Shown: one piece after another, positions 12,901 through 46,700 of the stretch
Layout of the letters: every line of letters starts with the position of its first letter
Numbering within the stretch: position 1 is the first letter of the stretch
Assembly (NCBI GenBank): GCA_964036665.1
Contig: OZ038526.1
Coordinates: forward strand, 26,226,001 to 26,290,000
Reading direction: 5' to 3'
DNA: 64,000 nucleotides
Origin: Gordius sp. MW1
Taxonomy: Eukaryota > Nematomorpha > Gordioida > Gordea > Gordiidae
The notes under the pieces: model-generated
The model's database searches: none
Told to the model about the DNA's origin: nothing
Seen by the model: the letters and a program-made list of their open reading frames with translations, nothing else
Position numbers and translations under genes: made by a program

Positions 12901-15900
12901 TTTTCATTCTAACTTTGGATTGTCATTAACTGTGGTCAAACAATCAAAAGGGTTTTTTTCCATTGCTAAAAATTTAGGCATGCCTGACGTTATTGCTGCT
13001 TCATGTTGTAAAAATGGCTGGGTTTTGTTTGGTCGATCTTTTGTTTTAGTCGATAAAACGTAAACAAAAACGTCTCTTGGTCTGTTTTTCTTAGTCGTAA
13101 AGATAGACCAAATGTTTTTTGGTCAAACTTTTTTTATCATGTCAAATATATTAGGTGCTCACCAATAAAAATCTCCACAAATATCAAGCGTTATTTTTGG
13201 TGGTTTGGAGAACTAAATGGTTAGGTTACATGCTCAATAAGTGCTGGCGTCGGCAAAAAAATTACACGAGCTCCCTTCAAAGTCTTCAAGCCAATCCCAA
13301 TGTCGATCCTGACGACCTTAGATGTTTTAAAGGTTTCTCAATTTTGCTTATATTTATGAAAATTTCTTATTATAGCGAAAACGTTTTTGGGATTAATGCC
13401 GTGTTTTATAAGCAATATTTTAAGCTGAACGAACGTTAATAAACCCTCTGATTTATAAAACCTATATTTGTATTTTATAAACATAGGCATTATACGTTCT
13501 AACCTTTTTCCATTCACGGCTACCTTACTAGACCTATAATTTCTAATTTGATTTCTTAGTTTTATTTTGTACGTCTGTATATAATATAAGGATATATGAG
13601 GGCATGTTTAATTTTGGACTTAATTTGGTCATCTAATGATCATAAAACGAGCTGAAGTTAGGTTTACGGGGATGCTTTTTTATTGCCTTTAAAGACGGTA
13701 TGTATTTATTAATTTTAATGTAATAATTTTCAGTGCCCGGACTTGGTTGTACATCTGACTGCCAATAAAAACCTACTCGGATTATAACTTACTTATTTGT
13801 CTTTTTCTTATTTCTTTGCCATTTAAGTCTAATTGTAACCGATTATAACATTTCAATTGTACTGGAAGTAAATTTATTTAAAAAATATATTACCTAAAGC
13901 ACACATATATAATATCACATAAGTGTAGAGTAAAAGGATGGGATTAATTTAAAAACATAGTTTTTACTACTGTTGTAAAAACTGCTGGGTTTTGCTTGGT
14001 CGACCTTTGGTTTTATTCGACTAAACATGAACAAACCAAAAGTTTATTGGTCTGTTTTTCTTGGTCGCAAAGATAGAAAATAGGCCTTTTGATCTGTTTA
14101 TATTTAGTCGAATAAAACAAAAGATCGACCCAACAAAACCCAGCCCTTTTTACAACACTAGTTTTTACATTCGATGCTTCTTGTAGCTCTCGACTCTCTA
14201 GTCCATTCGTGCCACATCGGAGGCACAACTATGACGCATTTCGTACAACAGATTCAGTACTACTTCAACTTCGAAGTCATGACCTGTGCTTGGGAAGGCT
14301 TTACCGAACGCCTGAAAACTTCGGGCCAAGATTTGGATCACATTATAAATGCACACGAAATATACATTAATCACTTGATGACGGGGTTCCTGTTGGGACC
14401 TGGATGCAAGGTAAATCATCCCATAACTTCGCGCTTGATAAATAAATTTTTTATGAAGGGGAGAGCATGGGCGTAGCCAGCATTGGGATTAGAGGGGGGC
14501 AATAATGGTTTAGGGAGGGGCAAAATGAACATTTTTTAAAAAATTTGGATTTACAGGCGGGCTGCCGCCCATTCCTGCCCCCCCCCTTTGGTTACGCCCA
14601 TGGGGGAGAGTCTTGCAATAGTGTGACCCTCTAACTTTGCATGGACCGTAAAGTTATTTTATACCATGCTTATGATAATGCTCTTTAAAATTCGGCCATA
14701 AGTGCAATTTTTTGACATTAAATGTTTGAAGTAGTGTTGTAAATACGGCCGGGTTTTGTTTGGTGTCCTTTGGTTCAACTAGGACTAACAGTCGCTTTCA
14801 AATCTTGACTAAGCTTAGAGGTCGCTAAGAAAAACAGACCAAAAAAACGTTGTTGTCTGGTTATGTTTAGTCGACTAAGACCAAAGGTCGACCAAACAAA
14901 ACCCTGCCTTTTTTACAACATTACTTCAAACATTAGCACCATTTTTCGTCCATCTTGTTATAAGGCAGGTTTGCTAATTATTTCTGTTGTTGAGCAGCAT
15001 TGCATATCATTTCGGAGTGGTGTAATATGTCAAATTTAAAACTAGTTTTTCTATCTCTCGCTTTAAAAAAATTGCCTTTTGTTCTATGGAATTTTGCAGT
15101 CATATGAAGTAAGCTTTTACCTTGTTTTATGTTTTACTACCTCCGTCATGTCTGATTTGGTTTGAATATTTAAAATACAAATATTTTGCCCTATGTTGTT
15201 GTAAGCAATGATTTAAATTGTGGCACATTATAAATTTGAACAGTATGAGATTCTCAAATAATTCCATCTTTTAAAGTCCCTTTAATCTTAAAACAATTCA
15301 TTGCATACATCAGAGAAATTGTAAAATATTTCTTGAGGTAATAGTAGTCTATGTTGTTATTTTAAAAAGTTATGCTATATATTTTGTAATATTCACTTAA
15401 CTTTGCCTATTATTTTAATTACTCTTGAACTAGTAATTATTTTGTAGCCCTTGCATCTCGTTAATCTTAGGTGATATACACGCACTTGCTAAGCCTGTAC
15501 GACCTGATATTGCAATTCCTCAACCTTCACAGCGCCGTGCACAAAAAGATAAAGCAGATAGTCACCTTTATAAATAGTAACCCTGAACAGCCTATCCAAC
15601 ACTCCAGGCAGTCTGCCGGAATTTCTACCACAAAATCGGATTCGACTTTTTATTGCTTCAACGAAGAAGAAAGGCAATCATCACCAACCCCAAAATCTAC
15701 CAATACTAAAGTTACTTTCAAAGATCACGAACCCAAAGAAAATGGCCAATTCACCTTCCCTACTAAACTCAAGAAAGACGCAAAAGTCATTAAATAGATT
15801 TTACACCCCCTCCCCCCTTTTGATGGTTTTTAAAATAAGGGACAATTGTTTAAGGTCCAACACAAATATGGGCGTAGCCAAGGGGGGGGGGCTTGGAGGA

Positions 15901-16968
15901 GCGACTGCCCCCTCTAATTCCAAAATTTTGTTGAAATTTATTAAGGCTAAAATTTCAACAAAATGATCATTTTGCCCCTCTTTAAATCATATTGCCCCCC
16001 TCTAATTCCAATGCTGGCTATGCTGAACCTTATCTTACCACTTTTATACATTACAATATAACAAAAAAACTTTTTAATATTTTTATTGCCTTTTTTATGC
16101 ATCATTTTTCCTGATCAGAATCTCGATGGGACGTTTGATCAAGTTGACAGAATGGTAGAGCCAGTAGCATTTCAAATCCCCAACATTAGCCAAAAATTCA
16201 AAGATCTCAAAATAAAGGCTGAATCGGACAAATCAAATCATCCCATCAATATCGAAGACATCAAATCTTTGATCGACAAAATTCACATATTACGAGTGTC
16301 ATTCCAAGTAAACCAAAAACTGATTTTAAATTTAGTGAGAAAAATTTCTTTTAACTTTATTAAATAAAAATGTTAATAAACGATTACAAAATATATAGGT
16401 AAAAACTATTCTTCAAATTCATCAATGGCCATGTGTCAGAGAAGAATTTATAATTGTATTTCGCTTCTAAAATATCACCTTTTACATCAAATCAAATAAG
16501 CTAATGCTTTCTTGCCAAAAGCTGTAGAATAGGAAACCACTATTGGGATAAAAATTTTAGAAGATATTTTTATTGAGCTATGCTATTTGAGAATGAGACA
16601 CGTTATAAGTTGGTCAATTTAGCATTGAATCTTATGGACATCTGATGTAAAACTTTTGTTTTTTTAATAATATATACATTAATTTTAAAGTTTTTTTAAA
16701 ATTGAATCGTTGTTAGGATTTGGTGAAAGATTTTCTGTTTATGTTGGTGGATAAGCCGGAACACAACGACAAAAATTTGCATCTCTTCTATCTGAGTTTT
16801 CGCTTGGATTTCAACGATTACTACAAAAGTCGCGATTTAAGGCTTAGATCTTCCCTCACGTTTGAATCTCGGTATAGCAAATCTCAAAATTTAGGTGCCG
16901 CCGACCCTATCAATTCAAAAAAGACGAATGCCATGTCTCAGTCCTTCGACTCCGTTTTTTCGGATTAA
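926..16968 (+). CDS. TUBGCP3: Gamma-tubulin complex component 3 (GCP3), 17 coding exons
   Basis: GCP3 pairs with GCP2 and two gamma-tubulins in the small complex that nucleates microtubules at centrosomes. Coding exons: 926-980, 1016-1080, 1118-1181, 1640-1776, 2989-3114, 3269-3337, 4170-4326, 4915-5081, 9554-9664, 10364-10523, 11457-11818, 12408-12485, 13155-13332, 14187-14410, 15471-~15785, 16119-16307, 16717-16968. They sum to 902 aa, close to the usual ~907. Visible family signatures are IDGNNIK (~85), YYRFVAIISSL, GKSVYFLKEVCH, ARGDFSYHLIYLL, VDGPLKV then WRTKWLGYML (these favour GCP3 over GCP2), QQIQYYFNFEV, QDLDHIINAHE, and LSFRLDFNDYYKSRD near 845. Weak points: exon 3's donor (an alternative is at 1193), the non-consensus 3' end of exon 15, and the start. 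ATG 926 lies 4 nt after an acceptor and the protein would lack ~50 N-terminal residues of vertebrate GCP3, so an upstream coding exon is possible. Several introns carry MITEs. Confidence 0.93.
5191..5328. mobile_element. MITE family B copy (TUBGCP3 intron)
   Basis: Begins CACGGGCGTAGCTAGG and ends CTGGCTACGCCCTTG, imperfect inverted ends of family B. The interior has the family hallmark AAAATGATCATTTTGCCCCT flanked by C-rich tracts. It starts about 110 nt after the donor of the exon ending at 5081. Confidence 0.7.
5396..5587. repeat. GC-rich hairpin repeat, family D copy 1
   Basis: Starts with the palindrome ACGCCCTTCGGGCGT, then three short hairpins of the form GGGGGCTTCGCCCCC, then a G-rich stretch and TTTGCTATGCAATTTATGGG. 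The same order of parts is found inverted at 63117-63365, and the hairpin part again near 50675. Its composition is extreme for this AT-rich window. Confidence 0.7.
5870..6073. repeat. G/C-tract repeat, possibly diverged family B
   Basis: Has a 10-G tract near its left end, C tracts near its right end and the terminus CCTGGCTACGTCCATG, which matches the family B end. The left end is not clear, so limits are approximate. Confidence 0.4.
6080..7400. other. TUBGCP3 intron, no gene
   Basis: Intronic AT-rich sequence. Around 6650-6870 there are purine/pyrimidine-biased stretches with CCCCCCTTTCCCTCCGTTAA occurring twice in variant form. No exon or recognised transposon. Confidence 0.4.
7415..9207. 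repeat. Composite element: 128-bp tandem array, tRNA-like segment and ATTGCATAGCAATT tail
   Basis: About twelve copies of a unit starting TTGGTCAGCAGCCAACGGAC begin near 7422, 7657, 7767, 7876, 7971, 8099, 8227, 8357, 8519, 8647, 8818 and 8946. The middle copies (7971, 8099, 8227) are exactly 128 bp apart and almost identical. At ~8435, ~8739 and ~9025 the unit passes into ACTCCGGGATTCTAACCC, the reverse complement of a Pol III B-box-like sequence. The array ends with CATTCGGTGCGTGACATC and a tail GTGAGCCCATAAATTGCATA followed by GCAATT at ~9207. Short open frames in the array are not coding: 128 is not a multiple of 3. It lies in the large TUBGCP3 intron between 5081 and 9554. An inverted relative lies at 61070-61912. 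Confidence 0.85.
9842..10281. mobile_element. Non-autonomous hAT-type element
   Basis: The ends are TAGGGCTGCACCGATATC and its complement GATATCGGTGCAGCCCTA. The flanks carry the identical 8-bp duplication ATAATTAC (9834-9841 and 10282-10289). Subterminal CCGATACCGATAC repeats occur at both ends. No transposase frame is present. The element sits in the TUBGCP3 intron between exons 9 and 10, 74 nt before the next exon if the duplication is counted. Confidence 0.93.
11271..11420. mobile_element. MITE family A copy
   Basis: Starts TAGTGTTGTAAAAACGGCTG and ends CAGCCATTTTTACATCACGTA, the inverted ends of family A, with internal GGTCAACCTTTGG and AGTCGACTAAACATAAAC. The target duplication is not clear. 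It ends 36 nt before TUBGCP3 exon 11. Confidence 0.85.
11875..12084. mobile_element. MITE family A copy with 8-bp duplication
   Basis: The left end is TAGTGTTGTAAAAAGGGGTG and the right end is AACCTAGCCGGTTTTACAAC. Flanks CTTTTATG (11867-11874) and CTTTGATG (12085-12092) differ by one base, as expected of an old 8-bp hAT duplication. It starts 56 nt downstream of the TUBGCP3 exon 11 donor. Confidence 0.88.
12528..12683. mobile_element. MITE family A copy, left end eroded
   Basis: The right end CCCAGCCGTTTTTACAACAC is intact. The left side begins at about CTGCGTTTTGTTGGGTCGGC. It lies 42 nt after TUBGCP3 exon 12. Confidence 0.75.
13001..13128. mobile_element. MITE family A fragment (left half)
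   Basis: TCATGTTGTAAAAATGGCTG begins a family A left end. The copy runs through GGTCGATCTTTTG and fades before the TUBGCP3 acceptor at 13154. The right terminal repeat is missing. Confidence 0.7.
13968..14160. mobile_element. MITE family A reference copy, perfect 8-bp duplication
   Basis: A 193-bp element with ends TACTGTTGTAAAAACTGC and GCCCTTTTTACAACACTA, flanked by identical GTTTTTAC at 13960-13967 and 14161-14168. An 8-bp duplication with YA-start ends assigns the family to hAT. It ends only 26 nt before TUBGCP3 exon 14, that is within the branch point/polypyrimidine region. Confidence 0.95.
14466..14602. mobile_element. MITE family B reference copy, perfect 8-bp duplication
   Basis: A 137-bp element with ends CATGGGCGTAGCCAGCATTG and GGTTACGCCCATG, flanked by identical GGGGAGAG (14458-14465 and 14603-14610). 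This shows family B also makes 8-bp duplications. It lies 56 nt after the donor of TUBGCP3 exon 14. Confidence 0.95.
14732..14923. mobile_element. MITE family A copy with extended inverted flanks
   Basis: The ends are TAGTGTTGTAAATACGGCC and CCTTTTTTACAACATTA. Instead of a direct duplication, the flanks AATGTTTGAAG and CTTCAAACATT are inverted, so the terminal repeat is ~11 bp longer here than in other copies. This may be a nested or recombinant insertion. Confidence 0.82.
15868..16023. mobile_element. MITE family B copy
   Basis: ATGGGCGTAGCCAAGGGG on the left, AAAATGATCATTTTGCCCCT inside, and CCAATGCTGGCTATGCTGA on the right. The right end is mutated. It fills the short TUBGCP3 intron between exons 15 and 16, about 80 nt after the presumed donor and 95 nt before the acceptor. 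Confidence 0.8.
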
Positions 16969-18029
16969 CATTAATTTTGAATTATTAATTTATAAATGAC
17001 TTATTATTAATTTACAAATATTGTGTTGAATAAAATTTTATGATTTATTATAAAATAGAGAACATGAGATTTAAAAAAAACGATCAAAATTCAATTTATA
17101 ACTAAATATAATTTTAGCATTGTTCCTTCTCTTACACTCAATAATTAGCAATGTAATCAAGAATATATAAAATCTTTTAAAATGTTGCTAAAAAACGCTT
17201 AAAATGTGCTGGTAAAACTGAATTTGAGATCAAGCCTTATTCGGAACAAAATAATAAACGCATATTTTTTCCTCTTTGACTCACGATTTTTTTATTTATC
17301 ACTAAAAAGTATGTGTGGATTTAAGAATGGTTTTAGTAAACATATTATTACTCTCTTTTTGATCATTTATTCGTGCGGCTGACACAATCACGTTTATATT
17401 TTGTGTAAAATAAACTTATTTAACTTTTTTGTTGAAGAATACAATTTAACTTGTGTGAAAAGTATCTTTAGTTCGTGCAAACGAGATTGTCAAGACGTTA
17501 TTTGTCAAGCCAGATGTCAAAACAATTTAATCCGCTCTTTTTCAACTCCAAATTAAAAATTAAATTTAATTTGTTGTTATATTCCCAAACATATAAAAAA
17601 TGCATCGATTATTACATTCATTTCAAGTACTTAAATCTACTTAACTAATAAAAGTGAATGTTTAAATCTATGATTTTAAATCTGGTTAAATGAATTGCAT
17701 ACGCAAAAGGATTCATGACTCATAAACTTCACTTATACTTAAGTTGTATATTTTCATTCTAAAAATGCATTTTACGCCCTTAAACATTAAAAACTTAGGG
17801 TCGCGCCTAAAAATCGCCTCAAAAACTAGATTTAACTTCTTCCACCAAAGATCCCTACTTATAAATAAACGAGAGCTTTATGAAAGTTAAAGGGCCGGCC
17901 AAACGTATTTACAAAGATTGGGGGGAACGAACAAAATAGGTGTAAACACGATTGATTAAATATGATAAGGAAACAGTCAGCTCTACTGTAAATAGCGATA
18001 TACAAAATAATGAATGGTCAAAATGTATA
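16969..18029. other. Convergent intergenic region (shared 3' flank)
   Basis: About 1.06 kb between the stop codon of TUBGCP3 and that of the SRCAP-like gene on the other strand. AT-rich, with no exon or recognised repeat. Both 3' UTRs must lie or overlap here. Confidence 0.7.
17029..17034 (+). promoter_or_regulatory. Poly(A) signal AATAAA for TUBGCP3
   Basis: AATAAA occurs about 60 nt after the TUBGCP3 stop codon, a suitable distance for the 3' end. I did not find an equally obvious signal for the opposite gene. Confidence 0.55.
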
Positions 18030-40439
<22,410 letters not shown>

Positions 40440-40612
40440 ACCTATCCTGCATTAACAAAACATATGGTTTTCATGGAAACTCCATTTGTCTAATAGAAAC
40501 AGTACATAGCTTTAAATTAAGATAATGATTTGATAAAAATTAGAGATTTGTTAGAGGTTTAAATTTAGGAAACAAAAAAACTAACATAAATAAAGCTTTT
40601 TGCATTAAAATT

Positions 40613-40690
40613 TTTTTTCGCCATTTAGGGGGGGGGGGGGGGAGGGGAGGAGCGGCAGCCCCATCCCCTCCCCTGGCTACGCCCATGGAC
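40613..40690. mobile_element. MITE family B right-end fragment
   Basis: A ~15-G tract leads into GAGCGGCAGCCCCATCCCCT and the end CCTGGCTACGCCCATGGAC. The left end is absent. It lies ~180 bp upstream of the SRCAP start ATG, in the 5' intron or promoter area. Confidence 0.7.
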
Positions 40691-40789
40691 ATAACAAAGA
40701 GCTTTTTCCCGATATCCAGCCATATATAAATATGTCACTCTATCGGGAGCGTTATAACGTACATATGAAAAGATGCTGAAGGAATAGAC

Positions 40790-41745
40790 TAATAAACCAG
40801 ACTGATTACCTATGGAAGCATGGGTAGCATGCAAGGAGAAAGAAGCGTCCATGACAAACTTGTTTAATAAGATAGTCATAGAAGTGCAAATTTCGTTTAG
40901 TGGAAAGCAAGCACAATATCTATTTTAAAGGTAAAAAGACCCCGCAGGAGTGTAACAATTAAGGAGGTATCAATCTAACTTATCACTCCTTGGAATTGAT
41001 AAAAAAAAAGTTAAAAAAAAAGGACATAACGGCTAACAATTTTGAATTTGTGACAGTTAAATCCGCATTGTTTCCGATATTTGCGTAAGGACAAATGATG
41101 GGTATATAGAGGAAAAAAGGCGACTTGGAAAAAGGTTATGACTGGGTGGTACGCGATTGTATATGGTTTTACCTGAGGAGAAGGCTAGGGATTCCTAATA
41201 ATATGACCAGCGTATATAAAATATCTACGAGCCACAAATTCTTGCGTTAGAAAGACAGTGGATATAAACCATCTTAAGATGAATTTGGATTGCATCAAGG
41301 ATCGACTTTAAACCTGTTTCTATTTAATATAAATATGGAACAATAAAGAGGATAATCAAAAACCATCTTCTTGGGTATATAAGCCAGAAGACAAAGGAAG
41401 AAGTATTTGAGGAAGCAGAAATAATGCCAAAACGCCTAAGCTGGTTATATGTATGGCCTAAAAGTTAAATGTCGAAAAACGGCGTACATGTAGCGTCATA
41501 GGAAACCCATCACTAAATAATGAATTCAAGTACACAAAAGTAGAAGGCTTTACATATCACGATTCAATGGTACAACAAGAAAGAGTTGAGCAAATTAAGT
41601 CAATGCGTGCATTTAAAACATGGTATAAAAGGCAAAGTGTATGGATGTATGACAAGAAGATGTCAACATGACTGAGGAGCAAACTTTATGAAGTTATGCC
41701 TAGTCCGGGGTTACTTTAAGGAAGTGCAACCATAGATTAGAATAC
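40790..41745 (+). pseudogene. Dead RTE-like LINE fragment (reverse transcriptase part)
   Basis: Collinear with 45610-46550 of the larger LINE: CCTATGGAAGCATGGGTAGC, GAAAGCAAGCACAATATC, GATTGCATCAAGGATCGAC and GGGTTACTTTAAGGAAGTGC all have counterparts there. Stops and frame breaks occur throughout. It lacks the endonuclease region. Confidence 0.75.
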
Positions 41746-43746
41746 TGATCCCGTAACGCTTTACCACAAACCTCTCGACATAGAGATTAAGATGCCAGAC
41801 TTGTGTTGCGTTTTGTTCACTATCTAATTTCGATTAGCGCTGCCAGTCAATGTTTTAATTTAAGGTCTCAAGCTGTCTCCCCGGGATGATGATGATGGAC
41901 GACTCAGATTTAGTATACCATAGCTCTAGGGGTGATATTTTCGAAGTTTACTTGTTTAAAACTAAATTACGGTACATCTTTAGAGGAGCAAGCCAGGTAT
42001 CTGTTAAACTGCCTGGCAAACAAATTTAATTATGTTCGACACAATAAAGCCAGTACCTTAATTCAAAGCGCTCTTATGAGGGCCATGATCCCATCCATTT
42101 TAAGCCATCGAACCCCTCCTTGGAGGGACGTATACGCCTAGATGAGTCTTTTTTAGTTTTATGGAGCAATGGACTTCACCTAAAGGTAATTCACTTGCAT
42201 TCACCTATTTGCCCTTTCTAATTGCCGAGGGGCGAAATATAAATAAATACAAACCCCTTTTATCCTCAAACATTTTATCCATTGGTCTTCTTATGTTCGA
42301 GCGCCTTTGGAAAACAGGCTTTAGTTTTTTTAAAGAATTAAGAAGACGTTCTCTCCCGTTTAAACATTCGTTAGCCTTTGCTAAAACAAAGACTTAGTAC
42401 TCTTGTAGCTAAATGCAATTTTAAAGCGTTCGTGGATTTTTGGCCAATTCTCGATGGTTTTCAATAGAATAGTTTTTTATTAGTCTTTGGTGCATTGTGT
42501 TTTATATATTGATTTTATATTGATGTTAACGGATTTTTAGCAAATAAACTTTAAAAAACAAAACATTCATTCTTATTAGCGATGCCTCTAATGAAAAATT
42601 GTATATTTGATTAGTGACTCTGGATGCTGCTAAAAGTGATACACAAATATCCAGAATCATAAAACTAGCTTAATACATATGATAATTGTTGGATTATATT
42701 TCTAAGCAAGGGAAAACAAATCATACTTCTTAACATTTAATTAAGAAATATGCGATTTTTTATTTAAAAGTTGATTTTTTAACTATTTATCATGCTTACA
42801 ATACCTCTAAAAAGTACAATTTTTCTCTATTTATATCTATAAGGGTGTCCCTAAGACCTCCCCAGGGACTCTGCCACTTGATTCCCTCTTTTTGTTAATC
42901 CTTGAACTCAGTCTTTGTAAGTATCATTAGTATAATTTTCTATGCAATTTAAGAAAGGGGAGTGACACGACATGACACTTTTCCTAGAGGGGGATAAGAG
43001 TTGAAAATTATAGAACTCTGATAGGACGATTCTGGTAGACTTGGCGCATTCAAACAGAATATTTAAACTATGTTTAAATATTGAAATCCTTTAATATTCT
43101 TTGGTAACATTATATTAAGTCTAGACAAATTTTCCCTCATGAATCGATAAATCGTTATTTATACTTAAATTACCTATCAAATCGCATATATCTTTTTTTG
43201 TTTTGTGGGAAACATATACTCGATAAATTTGATAAATATGTACCGTAACGCTTCACAATAAAAGACACAACAAAGAAATTAATACCAGCAACGAACAATT
43301 CAAATATATAACTCTCATTTACGCCATCTTGATACAAACTTAAACTAGGGGCTTTAATAAAAAAAGCCAACTCTGGTTAAATTAAAAATACAGATGTACG
43401 GTTTTGCTCTTGTTAGAGCTCATCAGTTTGCCATATTTCTCATCACAAAATTTTTTGGTTCATGTACATAATAGTCTCTAGCTCTAGTTTAAAGCCTTAT
43501 AATAACATAAATTTGAGTACTTTAATAATTTTATATTGCTCACGAACTTTACGAAATTGTTTCGTCCACAATATTCTATACGTATATAATTAAAATCTTA
43601 AAATAATACAGGTCTACAAATATTGACCTTGTAATTCCATCCCACGATCAGACCAATAATTCTGATAGAAAATTTTGCGCTGAAAAATGATATGTTTTTA
43701 GTTTTTTCTTGAAACCTCCAATTTTTAAAATAAACGAAGTTGAAGG
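41746..43746. other. Unassigned sequence, no gene recognised
   Basis: Two frames at 41932-42141 and 42161-42397 (+) look less random than their surroundings, and an A-rich stretch with AATAAA follows near 42545, so a retroposed fragment is possible. I recognise no domain. The rest (42600-43746) is AT-rich with no visible feature. Confidence 0.35.
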
Positions 43747-46700
43747 CAGACGACAGATTTGTTAGAATTTTTCTGCCCGAACCCGGCCCGGTCCAATTTT
43801 ATAATTGATATCCGCCCGAACTCTTTCATGCGTCGGCCCGACAATAGAATTATTAGAGCTGTCCGGCCCGAAATGGTGTGTTTTAAAATTTTTAGCACTA
43901 ATTTTATTTTTTAAAAACTTTATCTCAATTTTTTTTTGATGAGAACAGGATTAACAAATATTATAAAATTACATTAAAAACACTATCTACGACGGTCCCA
44001 AGTCCGTATGCAAAAAGTGGAGGGTTGGCGTCAGGTCGGAAACCGGCTATAAAAACCAACTCCAAAATTATAATAGTTTAAACAAGATTTTACAAGAAAA
44101 AGCAAGGGCGTCCTCCACAAACGACGCACACTGCATACCCCGCCCGTGCAATGTGAAAAATACACTCGGGTTACTGCCCAACTCAAAACGAAGGCGGTTA
44201 AGGAAATTAGTTGTTGAAAGAATGCGAATAACGTGCTGGAATGTGGGAACGTTGACGGGGAAGAGCATCGAGGTCGCACAAATGCTAAAAAGAAGAAAGG
44301 TACACATCGCCTGCCTACAAGAGACGAGGTGGCACGGAACGAAAGCTCGGGAACTAGGAGAAGGATACAAGCTTTTCTACAGTCGGTCACCAAATCGTAG
44401 AAACGGGGTCGGTATCATTTTAAGCGAATAGTTCAAGGACAATGTAGTGGAAGTCAAGCGTTGTTCCGACAGGCTAATGTAGGTGAAGATTGCAGATCAA
44501 AGGGGCCTCCTAACCGTTATGTGCGCGTATGCTCCCTAAATTGGGTGTTCGGAATCAGATAAAGACATATTCTTCGATTTATTGGAAAAGGAACAAATTA
44601 TTGGGGCAAATTTCAACGCTCACATAGGAAAAGATCGCTCGGGTATGAACGCAATCATGGAGGCTATGGGCATGGTCTAAAGAACAAAGAAGGGGACAAA
44701 CTTCTCCATGTATCCCAAGCATATGACATGGCGATCGTTAACACCTATTTTCAAAAACGCGAAGATCATATTGTGCTATAGAAGTGGGAAGCATTTCAAT
44801 CAAATTTGCTATACGGCGAAAGAACTCATGGAGTATCAAGGATTGCAAAGTAATACCGAGAGAAGAAATCGCCAGGCAACATCGTCCCCTTGTTATGGAT
44901 CTTGACAGAAGAGTATTCCCCGAAAGAAGAAAGGTATATGAACCTCGAATTCAATACGAAAGGCTAAAGGATACGTCGATGAAGAAAGAATACCATCAAA
45001 AAGCCTCCTCACTCTTGGGTGCAAGGAATTTGCAAGGGGACGTAGACGACGATTGAGAGACGCTATCTAAGGACATTAAGGAAACAGCGATTCGTGTTCT
45101 AGGACAGACCAAAGGAGGTAAAGCTATGAATAGGGAACTATGGTGGTGGAAACAATCGGTTGGGGATTTCATCGAAAGAAAGAAAAATCTATATAGACGG
45201 TGGCATAAATAAAAAAAGTCGGAGGATTATCAAGAATATAGGGACGCAGAGAGAGCCGCAAAAAAGGCCGTTGCAAAAGCGAAGAATGCCGCCTACACTA
45301 AGATGGCAAACAACTGGATCATAAAGGGGGCGATAGGCTTATGTACAAATTGGCCAAAATAAGGGAGAAGCAAAGTCGCGAGGTGACGGAGTTCTTAAAA
45401 TAGTCAAAAACGAGAAGATTCAAACCATGTTCAAGCCGAAAGATGTGAGGGAAAGGTCAGGATATTTTTAAAAACTTATGAATATTGCAAATGACAAGGA
45501 TTCCCTTCCCAAAATTGAGCCAATTATAAGTATGGTCGAACTCTTTCATGAGGATAAAGTTAGGACACGACACAGACGAACAAGATGCAAAAAGTAAAAG
45601 CAAATGGCCCAGATGGAATACCTATGGAAGCATTGCTCGGATGTCGTAAAGAAGGAGTCACCACCATGACGAACCTCCTTAACAAGATATAAGTAGAAGA
45701 GCGAATTCCTAATCAATGGAGAGCAAGCACGATTATATCCTTATAAAAGGCAAAGGAGACCCTTAAGACTGTGGCAATTTCAGAGGTATCAAACTTGCCG
45801 CTCCTTGAAGCTTATAAAAAGCTTGTGGAAATATCGGCTAATCAATTCGGATTTGTGGCCGGCAACACAATCGACCTAATCTTCGCACTAAGACAAATCA
45901 TGGATGGTGAAAAGACTAAAGACCTACATATGGTCTTTATCGACTTGGAAAAAGCTTATGACAGGCCCGCGATTTAATATGGTGGTGCCTGAGAAAACAA
46001 AATATCCCTGACGCATATATACGGCTTATGAAAAATATTTATGAAGCCTCAAACTCTTGCGTTAGGACGACAGTTGGAGACTCTAAATCTTTTCGGCTTA
46101 AAATTGGATTACATCAAGGATCTACTTTTTATTTAATATAATTACAGACACGATAACGAGGGACATTCAAAAGCCATCGCCATGGTGTATGCTATATGCC
46201 GATGATATAGTACTATGCGAGGAAACAAGGGAGAAAGTATTCGAAAAAGCAGAATAGTGGTCAAAGCGCTTAGCTGGATATGGTTTAAAGGTCAACTATC
46301 GAAAAACGGTATACATGGAAATGAACGGTACAAGCACCCCATCGCAGAATGACCATCTAAAGTACCCAAAAGTAGGCAGGTTTACATACCTCGGCTCGAT
46401 GCTACATCAAGAGGGAGGTTGCGCAACGGAAGTCAATGCCCGGATCCAAAAAGGATGGCTTGAATGGCGAAGTAATCCGGTGTAATGTGCGACAAGAAAA
46501 TGCCTATATGGTTGAAGAGCAAAGCTTACAAATCCATCGTAAGACCGGTGTTACTCTATGGAAGTGAACATGGGCATTAAACACCACGGAAGAAAAGCTA
46601 TTACAAGCCACAGAGATGAGAATGATACGGTGGAGCTTGGGGTATACTAAACTCGACCATATGACGAATGACTTTTTCATGACAATGGGTATTCAACCTA

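Noticed and set aside
44031..44393. Two overlapping - strand frames
   Set aside because: Antisense of the LINE endonuclease region; the sense strand has the recognisable motifs.
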